Of a DNA stretch of 64,000 nt, positions 16,522 through 25,639 are shown piece after piece. The translations under genes were made by a program, and so were the position numbers. A model generated the notes under the pieces. That model had not been told where the DNA came from and made no database searches. It saw only the letters and a list, made by a program, of their open reading frames with translations. The stretch spans positions 4,898,001 to 4,962,000 of the forward strand of contig NZ_CP061281.1 of NCBI RefSeq assembly GCF_014621695.1, given 5' to 3'. Numbering within the stretch: the first letter of the stretch is position 1; each line of letters begins with the position of its first letter. Origin of the DNA: Streptomyces xanthii (lineage in GTDB: Bacteria; Actinomycetota; Actinomycetes; Streptomycetales; Streptomycetaceae).

Positions 16522-18186
16522 ATGGGATCCCTGAGGAACACCTTCGCGGAACTCGTCCAGGAACGGTGGGAGGACCACCGGCCCGGCCTCGCCTACGAGG
16601 ACCAGGTGCTCAGCCATCACCAGGTGGCCGCGGGCGCCGCGGCCCGCGCCGCGCTCCTGGCCGACCTGCTGCCCCGGGGCGCCGAGCCGCACGTCGGCGT
16701 GCTGCTCGACAACACCCCCGAGTTCCCGCAGTGGCTCGGCGCCGCCGCCCTCGCCGGAGCGGCCGTCGCCGGCATCAACCCCACCCGGCGCGGCGCCGAA
16801 CTCGCCCGCGACATCACCCACACCGACTGCCGGGTCCTGGTCACCGACCGCTCCCGGCTGCCGCTGCTCGACGGCCTGAAACTGCCCGGCGTCCGCGTCC
16901 TGGTCACCGACACCGGCGCCTACGAGGAGATGCTCGTCCCGTACCGGGGCGCCGAGCCCGTCGCCGCCCGCCGGGTCGGGCCGGACGCGCGGATGCTGCT
17001 CTACTTCACCTCCGGGTCGACCGGCGCCCCCAAGGCCGCCATCTGCTCCCAGGGCCGGCTCGCCGCCGCGGGCCGCTCCCTCGTCGGCCACTTCGGGGTG
17101 CGCCGCGACGACGTGCACTACATCTGCATGCCCCTCTTCCACGGCAACGCGGTCATCGCCGACTGGGCCCCCGCCATGGCCGCCGGAGCGGGCGTCGCGC
17201 TGACCCGCCGCTTCTCCGCCTCCGGCTTCCTGGACGACGTACGCCGCTTCGGCGCCACCTACTTCACCTACGTCGGCCGGGCCGTGCAGTACCTCCTGGC
17301 CACCGAGGAACGCCCCGACGACCGGGACAACCCGCTCCGGGTCGGCTTCGGCACCGAGGCCGGGGCGGTGGACGCGGCCCGCTTCGAGGAGCGCTTCGGG
17401 GTGCGGCTCGTCGAGGGCTACGGCTCCTCCGAGGGCGGCGCCTCCGTGTCCCGTACGCCCGACACCCCGCCCGGCGCCATCGGCAAGGCGTCCCCGGGCG
17501 ACGACCTCGTGGTGCTCGACCCTGAGACCAGGGCGGAGTGCCCGCCCGCCGTGTTCGACGCGGGCGGCCGGCTCGTCAACGGGACGCAGGCGATCGGCGA
17601 GCTGGTCAACCGCGGGCGCTCGCCGTTCGAGGGCTACTGGCGCAACGACCGGGCGAACGCGGAGCGGGTGCGCGAGAACGGCTGGTACTGGACCGGGGAC
17701 CTCTTCTACCGGGACGCCGACGGCTTCCTCTATTTCGCCGGACGCGACGACGACAAGATCCGCGTCGACAGCGAGAACCTCGCCCCCGCCATGATCGAGA
17801 ACATCCTGGCCCGCTGGTCCGACGCCGCGGCCGTCGCCGTCTACGGCGTCCCCGACCCGGTCACCGGCGACCAGGTGATGGCCACCGTGGCGCTCCGCGA
17901 CGGCGCCGCCTTCGACCCCCTGGCCTTCGGCGAGTTCCTGCTCGCCCAGGGCGACCTCGGCACCAAGATGGCCCCCCGCTTCGTCCGCGTCGTGGAGCGG
18001 ATGCCGGTGACCGCCACCAACAAGGTCCGCCGGGGCGAACTGCGCCGCGAGGGCTTCTGGAGCGGCGGCGAACTGTGGTGGCGGCCGCCCGGCGAGGCCA
18101 CGTACAGGCCGCTCACCGAGAAGGACCGGGACGAGCTGCTCGCCACCTGTGAACGGCTGGGCAGGAGAGGGCTGTTGGGGGCGTGA
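16522..18186 (+). CDS. Acyl-CoA synthetase (AMP-forming, FadD17-like)
   Basis: 554 residues; ANL superfamily. The phosphate-binding loop is LLYFTSGSTGAPKAAI, followed by the YGSSEGG adenylate motif, WYWTGDLF and the C-terminal hinge FAGRDDDKIRVDSENL. The catalytic Lys is probably in TATNKVRRGEL. It activates a fatty or other carboxylic acid to acyl-AMP and then to the CoA ester. The sequence resembles mycobacterial FadD17-type enzymes. It precedes the putative RiPP genes on the same strand but is separated from them by a 108-bp gap. It may supply acyl-CoA to the downstream cluster or be an independent lipid gene. ATG at 16522, weak Shine-Dalgarno. Confidence 0.9.
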   Translation: MGSLRNTFAELVQERWEDHRPGLAYEDQVLSHHQVAAGAAARAALLADLLPRGAEPHVGVLLDNTPEFPQWLGAAALAGAAVAGINPTRRGAELARDITHTDCRVLVTDRSRLPLLDGLKLPGVRVLVTDTGAYEEMLVPYRGAEPVAARRVGPDARMLLYFTSGSTGAPKAAICSQGRLAAAGRSLVGHFGVRRDDVHYICMPLFHGNAVIADWAPAMAAGAGVALTRRFSASGFLDDVRRFGATYFTYVGRAVQYLLATEERPDDRDNPLRVGFGTEAGAVDAARFEERFGVRLVEGYGSSEGGASVSRTPDTPPGAIGKASPGDDLVVLDPETRAECPPAVFDAGGRLVNGTQAIGELVNRGRSPFEGYWRNDRANAERVRENGWYWTGDLFYRDADGFLYFAGRDDDKIRVDSENLAPAMIENILARWSDAAAVAVYGVPDPVTGDQVMATVALRDGAAFDPLAFGEFLLAQGDLGTKMAPRFVRVVERMPVTATNKVRRGELRREGFWSGGELWWRPPGEATYRPLTEKDRDELLATCERLGRRGLLGA

Positions 18187-18294
18187 GAACTTCATGTGGG
18201 GACCGTGAGAGTGCCACTGTTTCCGGGACCCGGGCGCCCACAGGATGTCTGCCGACAGAGATTATCCGGCACGGCACGAAGGGGCACCTTGATC

Positions 18295-18477
18295 ATGGCG
18301 AGTGTCATGCAGCACCGTTTCGAGCCCGTTGAAAACTCCTCCGCGACCGGCGCCCGGCCGCGGCTGGTGATCGAGAACCTGGACGGCAACGACCAGGGCA
18401 TGGCGCTGGTGACGATCTGCGTCGTCGCCGAGACCGACGGCCGCGCCGCCGCCGCGTTCGGACAGCTCACGGCATGA
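18295..18477 (+). CDS. Candidate RiPP precursor peptide
   Basis: 60 residues from the ATG at 18295 with AAGGGG upstream; an in-frame TTG at 18289 and ATG at 18307 are alternatives. The peptide has a polar N-terminus, the acidic segment VIENLDGNDQ (leader-like), and a C-terminal part LVTICVVAETDG ending AFGQLTA. That part holds one Cys and three Thr as possible cyclisation residues. Its stop overlaps the start of the YcaO cyclodehydratase gene by 4 bp (ATGA), as expected for a modification substrate. It resembles no named family I can recall. The small number of Cys/Ser/Thr in the presumed core is unusual for a linear azole peptide, so the precursor call rests mainly on position. Confidence 0.55.
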   Translation: MASVMQHRFEPVENSSATGARPRLVIENLDGNDQGMALVTICVVAETDGRAAAAFGQLTA

Positions 18478-20789
18478 CCGTCCCTGGGGGGGACCGGGCC
18501 GAGCCCGCGAGAGACACGGGGAACGCGGTGGGGTTCAAACTCCACCTGCACCCCGTCGTCATCCCGGGCGAGGCCGCGTATCTGGTGTCGCGCCAAGGCG
18601 TCACCGCCCTGCGCGGTGAGCACGCCGAATGCCTGGTGCCGCTGCTCGACGGAACCCGGGACGTGGCCGGCATCCTGCGCGAGGCCGGCCGCACGCTCGA
18701 CCCCGATTCCGTCCTGAGCTCGCTCGAAGAGCTCACGGCCGCCGGCCTGCTCCGCCTCCACCCGCGCGTCGGGTCACCCGGACTCCCGGGCGACCCGACG
18801 CGCTCCGCGGAGGCCTACTGGGACCTCGCCGGGCTGGACGGGGCGGCCACCGCCGCACGGCTCGCCGCGGGCGCGCTCTGGGTCGAGACCGTCGGCGGCG
18901 CCGACCCCGACGCGGTGCGCGCGGCCTGCGCCGCCAACGGGATCGGCCTGGCCGGCGACCCCGAGGGGGCCGCCCTCACGCTCGTCGTGTGCGACGACTA
19001 TCTCGCCCCGAGCCTCGGCGAGATCGACCGGGCGCACCGGGCCGCGGGCCGCGCCTGGCTGCCGGTCAGGGGGTGCGGCGCCGAACCCTGGATCGGCCCG
19101 TTCTTCCAGCCGGACGAGGGGCCCTGCTGGCACTGCCTGCGGGTCCGCCTCGCCGGGCACCGGGCCGCCGAACGGCCCGTACGGCGGGCCCTCGGGATCC
19201 GGGGCCCGCTGCCCCGCCCCGCCGCCTCGCTCGCCGCGGGCCGCTCGCTCGCGGTGAACCTCGCCGTCCTGGAGGCCGCCAAGTGGCTGGCCGGCATCCG
19301 AGACGCGGCCCAGGGCCGACTGCACACCTGGGACACGTTACGCATGCGGGCCACCGAGCACCGTGTGGACCGGCTGCCGCAGTGCCGGGACTGCGGTGAC
19401 CCGGACATCGTCGCCGAGCGGGTGCGGCGGCCGTTCGTCCCCGTCTCCCGGCCCAAGGCGGGCGGCAGCGGCGGCGGACACCGGGCCCTGACCCCGGACC
19501 AGATGCTCGCCCGGCACGGCCACCTCATCGACCCCGTCACCGGCATCGTCAAGGAGATCCGGCCCGCGCCGCACACCCCGGCCGGCCTCAACTCCTTCGT
19601 GTCCGGGCCCAATCTGGCCATGGGCGCGCACACCCTGGCCGGGCTGCGCACCGGGCTGCGCGCCCTGAGCGGCGGCAAGGGCATCACCGAGACGGAGGCG
19701 CGGGTCGGCGCGCTGTGCGAGGCCGTCGAGCGCTACAGCGGCACCCGCCACGGCGACGAGCCCGTGATCGTCGACAGCTACCGCGGACTCGGTGCCGAGG
19801 CCGTGCACCCGTACGCCTGCCAGCTCTACGACGAGCGGCAGTTCCGCGAGCGGGAGCTGTGGAACGAGCGGCACTCCAGCTTCCAGTACGTGCCCGAGCC
19901 CTTCGACGCGGACCGCCCCACCGAGTGGACCCCGGTGTGGTCGCTCACCCACGGCCGGCGGCGCCTGCTGCCGACGTCGATGCTCTACTTCACCCGTGGC
20001 GCCGCCTCCGCGGACGGCCTGTACGCCGACTCCAACGGCAACGCGGCGGGCAGCAGCCGCGAGGACGCCCTGATCCAGGGGTTCTTCGAGGTCGTCGAGC
20101 GGGACGCGGTCGCCCTGTGGTGGTACAACCGCACCCGCCAGCCGGGCGTCGACATCGACGCGTTCGACGAGCCCTACGCCGAACGGATCCGCTCGGTCTG
20201 CGCCCGGACGCACCGCGAGCTGTGGGTGCTCGACCTCACCTCGGACCTGGGGATACCGGTGTTCGCGGCGCTGTCCCGGCGCACCGACAAGCCCGCCGAG
20301 GACATCGTGTTCGGCTTCGGGGCGCACTTCGACCCCCGGGTGGCGCTGCGCCGGGCCCTGAGCGAACTGGGGCAGCTGCTGCCGGCCGTGTACGACGCCC
20401 GCCCCGACGGCACCGGGTACGCGGTCACCGACCCGGAGCCGCTGCACTGGTGGTACACGGCGAAGGCCGCGCACCGGCCCTACCTGGTCCCGGACCCGGA
20501 CCGGCGGCCCCGCACGCCCGCCGACTGGCCGTACGCGCCGCGGGCCGATCTGCTCGAGGACGTCGAGGCGATCACCGCGCTCGTGCGGCAGCGGGGCATG
20601 GAACTGCTCGTCCTGGACCAGACGAGGCCGGATCTGGAGATTCCGGTAGTGAAGGTTCTGGTCCCCGGCATGAGGCACTTCTGGGCCAGGTTCGCTCCCG
20701 GGCGGCTCTTCGACGTACCCGTGCAGCTCGGCAGGCGCGCCGAGCCCGTCACGTACGAGCAGCTCAACCCGGTGCCGCTCTTCGTCTGA
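18474..20789 (+). CDS. Fused E1-like/YcaO cyclodehydratase (TOMM type)
   Basis: 771 residues. The N-terminal ~330 residues look like the leader-binding and E1/ThiF-like partner domain, with a structural zinc set of two CxxC pairs (CWHC near 220; CRDC near 303). The C-terminal ~390 residues are a YcaO domain, with the ATP-binding signatures ALCEAVERYSG and QGFFEVVERDAVALWW and the late RALSELGQLLP segment. The chain ends NPVPLFV, a degenerate form of the Pro-rich tail of azoline-forming YcaO enzymes. Such fused proteins cyclise Cys, Ser or Thr in a precursor peptide. Codon 289 (19338-19340) is TTA, so translation should need the bldA tRNA. Start overlaps the small peptide gene by 4 bp. Confidence 0.88.
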   Translation: MTVPGGDRAEPARDTGNAVGFKLHLHPVVIPGEAAYLVSRQGVTALRGEHAECLVPLLDGTRDVAGILREAGRTLDPDSVLSSLEELTAAGLLRLHPRVGSPGLPGDPTRSAEAYWDLAGLDGAATAARLAAGALWVETVGGADPDAVRAACAANGIGLAGDPEGAALTLVVCDDYLAPSLGEIDRAHRAAGRAWLPVRGCGAEPWIGPFFQPDEGPCWHCLRVRLAGHRAAERPVRRALGIRGPLPRPAASLAAGRSLAVNLAVLEAAKWLAGIRDAAQGRLHTWDTLRMRATEHRVDRLPQCRDCGDPDIVAERVRRPFVPVSRPKAGGSGGGHRALTPDQMLARHGHLIDPVTGIVKEIRPAPHTPAGLNSFVSGPNLAMGAHTLAGLRTGLRALSGGKGITETEARVGALCEAVERYSGTRHGDEPVIVDSYRGLGAEAVHPYACQLYDERQFRERELWNERHSSFQYVPEPFDADRPTEWTPVWSLTHGRRRLLPTSMLYFTRGAASADGLYADSNGNAAGSSREDALIQGFFEVVERDAVALWWYNRTRQPGVDIDAFDEPYAERIRSVCARTHRELWVLDLTSDLGIPVFAALSRRTDKPAEDIVFGFGAHFDPRVALRRALSELGQLLPAVYDARPDGTGYAVTDPEPLHWWYTAKAAHRPYLVPDPDRRPRTPADWPYAPRADLLEDVEAITALVRQRGMELLVLDQTRPDLEIPVVKVLVPGMRHFWARFAPGRLFDVPVQLGRRAEPVTYEQLNPVPLFV

Positions 20790-20818
20790 GGAGCTGATTC
20801 GACGGGAGCATCCCGGTC

Positions 20819-20908
20819 TCAACTCCGCGTGGACAAGAGACTTTTGAGTTGATCTTCGGCCCACTCCTGGTTGTCCCGGCCTTCACATATCATCCCCACA
20901 CGGTGGGG
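20819..20908. promoter_or_regulatory. Intergenic region with two inverted repeats before the kinase gene
   Basis: TCAACTC (20819-20825) pairs with GAGTTGA (20846-20852). Further down, CCCCAC-ACG-GTGGGG occupies 20894-20908, about 30 bp before the kinase start. One may bind the adjacent NarL-type regulator; the second could also act as a weak hairpin. Confidence 0.35.
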
Positions 20909-20937
20909 TTGGACATGGCGAGAAGAGGCCACGGACG

Positions 20938-22209
20938 ATGCAGAACAAGAACCGGTTCGACCGCGCGGGCGACGAGGACGGGGAGGGTGCGAGACCCTCC
21001 CCGCCCAAGAGGAGCCGCGACCTGCTCGCACCACGGGTCGCGCGCACCATTCTCGTGATGGCGCTGATCAGTTACTCCGTCGTCATCCTGCTCAACATCC
21101 TCGACACCCCGATGCCGACGCGGCACACGGCGGTGGCCATCGCCTCGCTCGTCGTCGTCCTCGCGCTGCAACTGCGTCACTCCGAGCCCGGAGCCAACCG
21201 GGCACCCCTGCGCCGCCGCCTGCTCACCCTGGGCGTGCAGGCCGCTCTCACCTATCTGCCGCTGCTGATCTTCCGCGCCGAGTGGGGCGCCATGGCGGGA
21301 TTCCTCGCCGGCTCGCTGCTGCTCCTGCTGCCGCCCCGGGTCGGCTGGAGCCTGTACGCCGTCGTCGGCGTCAGCCTCGTCGTGCCCTCCCTGATCGAGC
21401 ACCGCTCGGTCCTCGTCACCGTGTACCTGTGCCAGTCCACGCTGCTCACCGGCCTGGTCACGTACGGGCTCTCCCGGCTCAGCGAGCTGGTCGGCGAAGT
21501 GCACGCCGCCCGCGGCGAACTGGCGCACATGGCCGTCACCGAGGAGCGGCTGCGCTTCGCCCGTGACCTGCACGACCTGCTCGGCTTCGGCCTGTCCACG
21601 ATCACGCTCAAGGCCGAGCTGGTGCACCGGCTGATACCGGGCCACCCGCAGCGCGCCATGGACGAGATCCAGGACGTGCTGCGCGTCGCCCGCGACTCGC
21701 TGGCCGATGTGCGACGGGTCGCCCGCGGCTTTCAGGACATGTCCCTGGAACAGGAGATCAGTTCGGCCCGGTCCGTGCTGTCCGCCGCCGACATCGAACT
21801 CGACGTGAAGGTCGAGCTGCGGCCCTTCGGGGCCCGCTCCGACGCCGTCCTCGCCGCGGTGCTCCGCGAGGCCATGACCAATCTGCTCCGGCACAGCAAG
21901 GCCGGCCACTGCACCATCGATGCCGAGCACCTGGGCGAAACGGTCCGCCTGACGGTCGCCAACGACGGGGTGGACAGCGGGTACCGGGACCCCTCGCCCG
22001 ACAGCGGCAGCGGCCTCGCGAACCTCGGGATCAGGGTCCGGGCCATCGGCGGCCGGGTGGACGCCGGCTGCGTCAAGGGCACCAAGGGGACGACCTTCCG
22101 GCTCGTGGCCGAAGTGCCCGCGCACAGCGAAGTCGTCCAACCCCCTTTTCTTGGGGAAAAGTTGATCCTGCGGCCGGGTTCGGCCAGCCGGATAACGGCG
22201 TCCGATTGA
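20938..22209 (+). CDS. Sensor histidine kinase (NarL/DesK class)
   Basis: 423 residues. After a 30-residue charged N-terminus there are about five membrane helices (about 35-170) and no obvious extracellular sensor domain. A coiled-coil then leads to the HisKA_3 phosphoacceptor region RFARDLHDLLGFGLS (His near 216). A HATPase domain follows, with an N-box (LREAMTNLLRHS) and the GSGLANLGIRVRAIGG segment. It autophosphorylates and passes phosphate to the NarL-type regulator encoded 39 bp downstream. Such DesK-like kinases often sense membrane or lipid state. Its position between the YcaO gene and the SagB-like gene suggests control of the RiPP locus or response to its product. Confidence 0.9.
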   Translation: MQNKNRFDRAGDEDGEGARPSPPKRSRDLLAPRVARTILVMALISYSVVILLNILDTPMPTRHTAVAIASLVVVLALQLRHSEPGANRAPLRRRLLTLGVQAALTYLPLLIFRAEWGAMAGFLAGSLLLLLPPRVGWSLYAVVGVSLVVPSLIEHRSVLVTVYLCQSTLLTGLVTYGLSRLSELVGEVHAARGELAHMAVTEERLRFARDLHDLLGFGLSTITLKAELVHRLIPGHPQRAMDEIQDVLRVARDSLADVRRVARGFQDMSLEQEISSARSVLSAADIELDVKVELRPFGARSDAVLAAVLREAMTNLLRHSKAGHCTIDAEHLGETVRLTVANDGVDSGYRDPSPDSGSGLANLGIRVRAIGGRVDAGCVKGTKGTTFRLVAEVPAHSEVVQPPFLGEKLILRPGSASRITASD

Positions 22210-22248
22210 TAGGATTCGGTCAATATTCGAACGGGTTACGGGGGAACC

Positions 22249-22857
22249 ATGATTCGGATTCTGCTGGCCGAGGACATGAACATGGTCCGCGGCGCTCTGG
22301 TCGCTTTGTTGAATCTCGAAACCGATCTCGAGGTCGTCGTGGAACTCGAACGCGGCGACGAGATCGTCCCCGCCGCCATCGAGCACCGGCCCGACGTCGC
22401 CATCATCGACATCGACCTCCCCGGCCTGGACGGCCTCAGCGCCGCCGAGCGGTTGCGTGAGAGCGTGCCGGGCTGCCGCGCCCTCGTCCTCACCAGCCTC
22501 GGCCGCCCCGGCACCCTGCGCCGCGCCCTGTCGGCGCAGGTCTCCGGCTACCTCCTCAAGGACGCGCCGCCGAAGCAGCTCGCCGAGGCGGTGCGCCGGG
22601 TCGCGGCCGGCCAGCGCGCCATCGACCCGCAGCTGGCGCTCGACGCCTGGGGCGGCACGGAGAACCCGCTCACGGAGCGGGAGAACGAGGTGCTCAAGCT
22701 GGCCGCCGAGGGCTTCGAGGCACCCGAGATCGCCACCCGGCTGCACCTCACGACGGGAACCGTGCGCAACTACCTCACGGCGATCGTCAGCAAGCTCAAC
22801 GCCCGCAACCGGGTCGACGCCATCCGCATCGCCCGGGAGTCCGGCTGGCTGCTGTGA
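22249..22857 (+). CDS. NarL/LuxR-family response regulator
   Basis: 202 residues. Receiver domain 1-120 with acidic pair in AEDMN, phosphoacceptor Asp in IIDIDLPG (about 54), Thr/Ser switch in LTSLG and Lys in LLKDAPP. LuxR-type helix-turn-helix at about 140-195 (LTERENEVLKLAAEGFEAPEIA, split by TTGTVRNYL). Partner of the kinase upstream, from which it is separated by 39 bp containing AT-rich sequence that may be a separate promoter. Typical transcription activator, probably acting on nearby promoters. Convergent with the SagB-like gene (17 bp gap). Confidence 0.93.
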   Translation: MIRILLAEDMNMVRGALVALLNLETDLEVVVELERGDEIVPAAIEHRPDVAIIDIDLPGLDGLSAAERLRESVPGCRALVLTSLGRPGTLRRALSAQVSGYLLKDAPPKQLAEAVRRVAAGQRAIDPQLALDAWGGTENPLTERENEVLKLAAEGFEAPEIATRLHLTTGTVRNYLTAIVSKLNARNRVDAIRIARESGWLL

Positions 22858-22874
22858 GCCGGTGAGGGCGGTCT

Positions 22875-23513
22875 CTAGCGCGCGCCGAAACGGCGCGGGT
22901 GACCGGCCACCGGCTGGGCCATCCCGGCCGCCGCGAGATAGCGCAGGATGCCGTCCGTGACGTCCGGGTGCAGCGGCAGGGCCTCCGTCGCGGCGCCCGG
23001 GGTCACCGGCCACGCGAGCATCGCCACCACCCACACCGCCTCCGGGCGGTGCAGCACCACCCGGTGCAGGGACGCGGGCGAGGCCAGCGAGATCCCGGCG
23101 TCGCCCAGCGTCAGCCGCACGTCGCGCGGCAGCCGCAGCAGATCGTCCCCGGACAGCTCCTCGGGGTCGAAGGTGGCCTGCCGGGACTCGGGCGAGACCG
23201 ACAGCAGCGGCCCCTTGAGGTCGTCCACGGACAGGGTGCGCACCGTCATGTGCGAGAGCCGGCTCAGCGTCGGCAGGAGCAGCAGGCACACCCCGTCGCC
23301 GTCGGCGTAGTCCGCCGCGACGTTGGCCGGCAGGATCGGGCCGAGCTCCATGCGGCGCAGCACCTCGCGCACGACCGGGCTCGGGTCGTCGAGCTTCTCG
23401 GAGCCGAACCGCCCGGTGAGCACCACCGTGTCGGCGGACGCCCGCACGGCGACGTCCTCGCTCAGCGACCACAGATGGACCGGCTGTCCGCCCATGGGGC
23501 TGCTTGGGGTCAT
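22875..23513 (-). CDS. SagB N-terminal-like protein lacking the oxidase domain
   Basis: 212 residues from the ATG at 23513, which has GGGGAGGAG 7 nt upstream; the longer frame to 23609 lacks such a site. The chain resembles the N-terminal, peptide-contacting half of actinobacterial SagB/ThcOx azoline oxidases: a starting VHLWSLSEDVAVRAS segment, LLPTLSRLSHMTVRTL, then a helical domain with VRLTLGDAGISLASPASLH and ILRYLAAAGMAQP. Full-length SagB proteins continue for some 200 or more residues with an FMN nitroreductase domain; this one stops at RRFGAR. It may be a leader-recognition or docking protein, or a remnant. The resemblance is by eye and needs profile confirmation. Faces the YcaO and two-component genes. 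Confidence 0.6.
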   Translation of the reverse strand: MTPSSPMGGQPVHLWSLSEDVAVRASADTVVLTGRFGSEKLDDPSPVVREVLRRMELGPILPANVAADYADGDGVCLLLLPTLSRLSHMTVRTLSVDDLKGPLLSVSPESRQATFDPEELSGDDLLRLPRDVRLTLGDAGISLASPASLHRVVLHRPEAVWVVAMLAWPVTPGAATEALPLHPDVTDGILRYLAAAGMAQPVAGHPRRFGAR

Positions 23514-23743
23514 GGCGGCACTCCTCCCCGAGTGTGGACGGCAGCGCGTCCGCCGCGCGTCGGCCGAGTATCCGCCGGGCGTGATCGACGCCGCCAGGCA
23601 GGCGTTCATGCCCGGGACATGAGGAATTCATGGCCCCCGCGAGGGCGGCTTTGGCCGGTCACAAGCCCCGGCTCCTACCGTGCGGCGCAGCCGGACCGGC
23701 TGCGACTGCGGCGTCCGAGGCGTCTACGGGAAGGGGGCGGCCG

Positions 23744-25639
23744 GTGGCCGTTCTGTCAGTGGAAAGCAAAGAGATCCACCGCAAGGACGTGCGGCGTCTG
23801 GACCGGGTGGTCATCCGGTTCGCGGGCGACTCGGGCGACGGCATGCAGCTCACGGGCGACCGTTTCACATCGGAGACGGCGTCGTTCGGCAATGATCTTT
23901 CGACTCTGCCGAACTTCCCGGCGGAGATCAGGGCGCCCGCAGGCACGCTGCCGGGCGTTTCGTCGTTCCAGCTGCATTTCGCGGACCACGACATCCTGAC
24001 GCCGGGCGACGCGCCGAACGTTCTGGTGGCGATGAACCCGGCCGCGCTGAAGGCGAACATCGCCGATGTGCCGCGGGGTGCGGAACTCATCGTGAACACG
24101 GACGAGTTCACCAAGCGGGCGATGGCGAAGGTCGGTTACGACGTCAGTCCGCTGGAGGACGGTTCGCTGGGCGCGTATCACGTGCATCCGGTGCCGCTCA
24201 CGACGCTCACGGTGGAGGCCCTGAAGGAGTTCGACCTCTCGCGCAAGGAGGCCGAGCGCAGCAAGAACATGTTCGCGCTGGGCCTGCTGTCGTGGATGTA
24301 CCACCGGCCCACCGAGGGCACGGAGAAGTTCCTCAAGGCCAAGTTCGCGAAGAAGCCGCACATCGCCGCGGCCAACCTGGCCGCGTTCAAGGCGGGCTGG
24401 AACTTCGGTGAGACGACGGAGGGCTTCGCGGTCTCCTACGAGGTGGCGCCCGCGGCGAAGGCCTTCCCGCAGGGCACCTACCGCAACATCTCCGGGAACC
24501 TCGCGCTGGCCTACGGGCTCGTGGCGGCGTCCCGTAGGTCCGAACTCCCCCTGTTCCTGGGCTCGTACCCGATCACGCCGGCCTCGGACATCCTGCACGA
24601 GCTGTCCAGGCACAAGAACTTCGGCGTGCGCACCTTCCAGGCCGAGGACGAGATCGCCGGTATCGGCGCCGCGCTCGGCGCGGCCTTCGGCGGCAGCCTC
24701 GCCGTCACCACCACCTCCGGCCCCGGCGTGGCACTGAAGTCCGAGACCATCGGCCTGGCCGTGTCGCTCGAACTGCCCCTGATCGTCGTCGACATCCAGC
24801 GCGGCGGCCCCTCCACCGGCCTGCCCACCAAGACCGAACAGGCCGACCTCCTCCAGGCCATGTACGGCCGCAACGGCGAAGCACCCGTACCGATCGTCGC
24901 GCCCCGCACACCCGCCGACTGCTTCGACGCGGCCCTGGAAGCGGCCCGGATCGCGGTCACCTACCGCACCCCCGTCTTCCTCCTGTCCGACGGCTACCTC
25001 GCCAACGGCTCCGAACCCTGGCGGATCCCCGAGGTCGACGAACTCCCCGACCTGCGCACCCGGTTCGCCCAGGGCCCCAACCACACCCTGGACGACGGCA
25101 CCGAGGTCTTCTGGCCCTACAAGCGCGACCCCCAGACCCTCGCCCGCCCCTGGGCGATCCCCGGCACCCCCGGCCTCGAACACCGCATCGGCGGCATCGA
25201 GAAGCAGGACGGCACCGGCAACATCTCCTACGACCCGGCCAACCACGACCTCATGGTCCGCACCCGCCAGGCCAAGATCGACGGAATCCAGGTACCCGAC
25301 CTCCAGGTCGACGACCCCACCGGCGACGCCGACACCCTCGTCCTCGGCTGGGGCTCCACCTACGGCCCCATCACCGCCGCCGTCCGCCGCCTGCGCACCG
25401 CCGGCGACACCATCGCCCAGGCCCACCTGCGCCACCTCAACCCCTTCCCCGCCAACCTCGGCGAGGTGCTGAAGCGCTACGACAAGGTGGTGATCCCGGA
25501 GATGAACCTGGGACAGCTCGCCACCCTCGTCCGGGCGAAGTACCTCGTCGACGCCCACAGCTACAACCAGGTCAACGGCATGCCGTTCAAGGCCGAGCAG
25601 CTCGCCCACGTACTGGAGGAAGTGCTCCATGCCCGTTGA
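23744..25639 (+). CDS. korA: 2-oxoacid:ferredoxin oxidoreductase, alpha (fused gamma-alpha) subunit
   Basis: 631 residues from the GTG at 23744, preceded by AAGGGGGCGG. An ATG at 23630 is in frame, but the segment between them is not family-like. The gamma domain (about 1-190) starts RVVIRFAGDSGDGMQLTG; the alpha pyrimidine-binding domain follows with FLGSYPITPASDILHELS and TTTSGPGVALKSE. The enzyme oxidatively decarboxylates a 2-oxoacid (2-oxoglutarate, pyruvate or branched-chain) with CoA and reduces ferredoxin. The beta subunit gene overlaps by 11 bp. Codon use changes inside the gene: T and G endings are common up to about 24540, and C endings dominate afterwards. Substrate cannot be told from sequence. 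Confidence 0.92.
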   Translation: MAVLSVESKEIHRKDVRRLDRVVIRFAGDSGDGMQLTGDRFTSETASFGNDLSTLPNFPAEIRAPAGTLPGVSSFQLHFADHDILTPGDAPNVLVAMNPAALKANIADVPRGAELIVNTDEFTKRAMAKVGYDVSPLEDGSLGAYHVHPVPLTTLTVEALKEFDLSRKEAERSKNMFALGLLSWMYHRPTEGTEKFLKAKFAKKPHIAAANLAAFKAGWNFGETTEGFAVSYEVAPAAKAFPQGTYRNISGNLALAYGLVAASRRSELPLFLGSYPITPASDILHELSRHKNFGVRTFQAEDEIAGIGAALGAAFGGSLAVTTTSGPGVALKSETIGLAVSLELPLIVVDIQRGGPSTGLPTKTEQADLLQAMYGRNGEAPVPIVAPRTPADCFDAALEAARIAVTYRTPVFLLSDGYLANGSEPWRIPEVDELPDLRTRFAQGPNHTLDDGTEVFWPYKRDPQTLARPWAIPGTPGLEHRIGGIEKQDGTGNISYDPANHDLMVRTRQAKIDGIQVPDLQVDDPTGDADTLVLGWGSTYGPITAAVRRLRTAGDTIAQAHLRHLNPFPANLGEVLKRYDKVVIPEMNLGQLATLVRAKYLVDAHSYNQVNGMPFKAEQLAHVLEEVLHAR

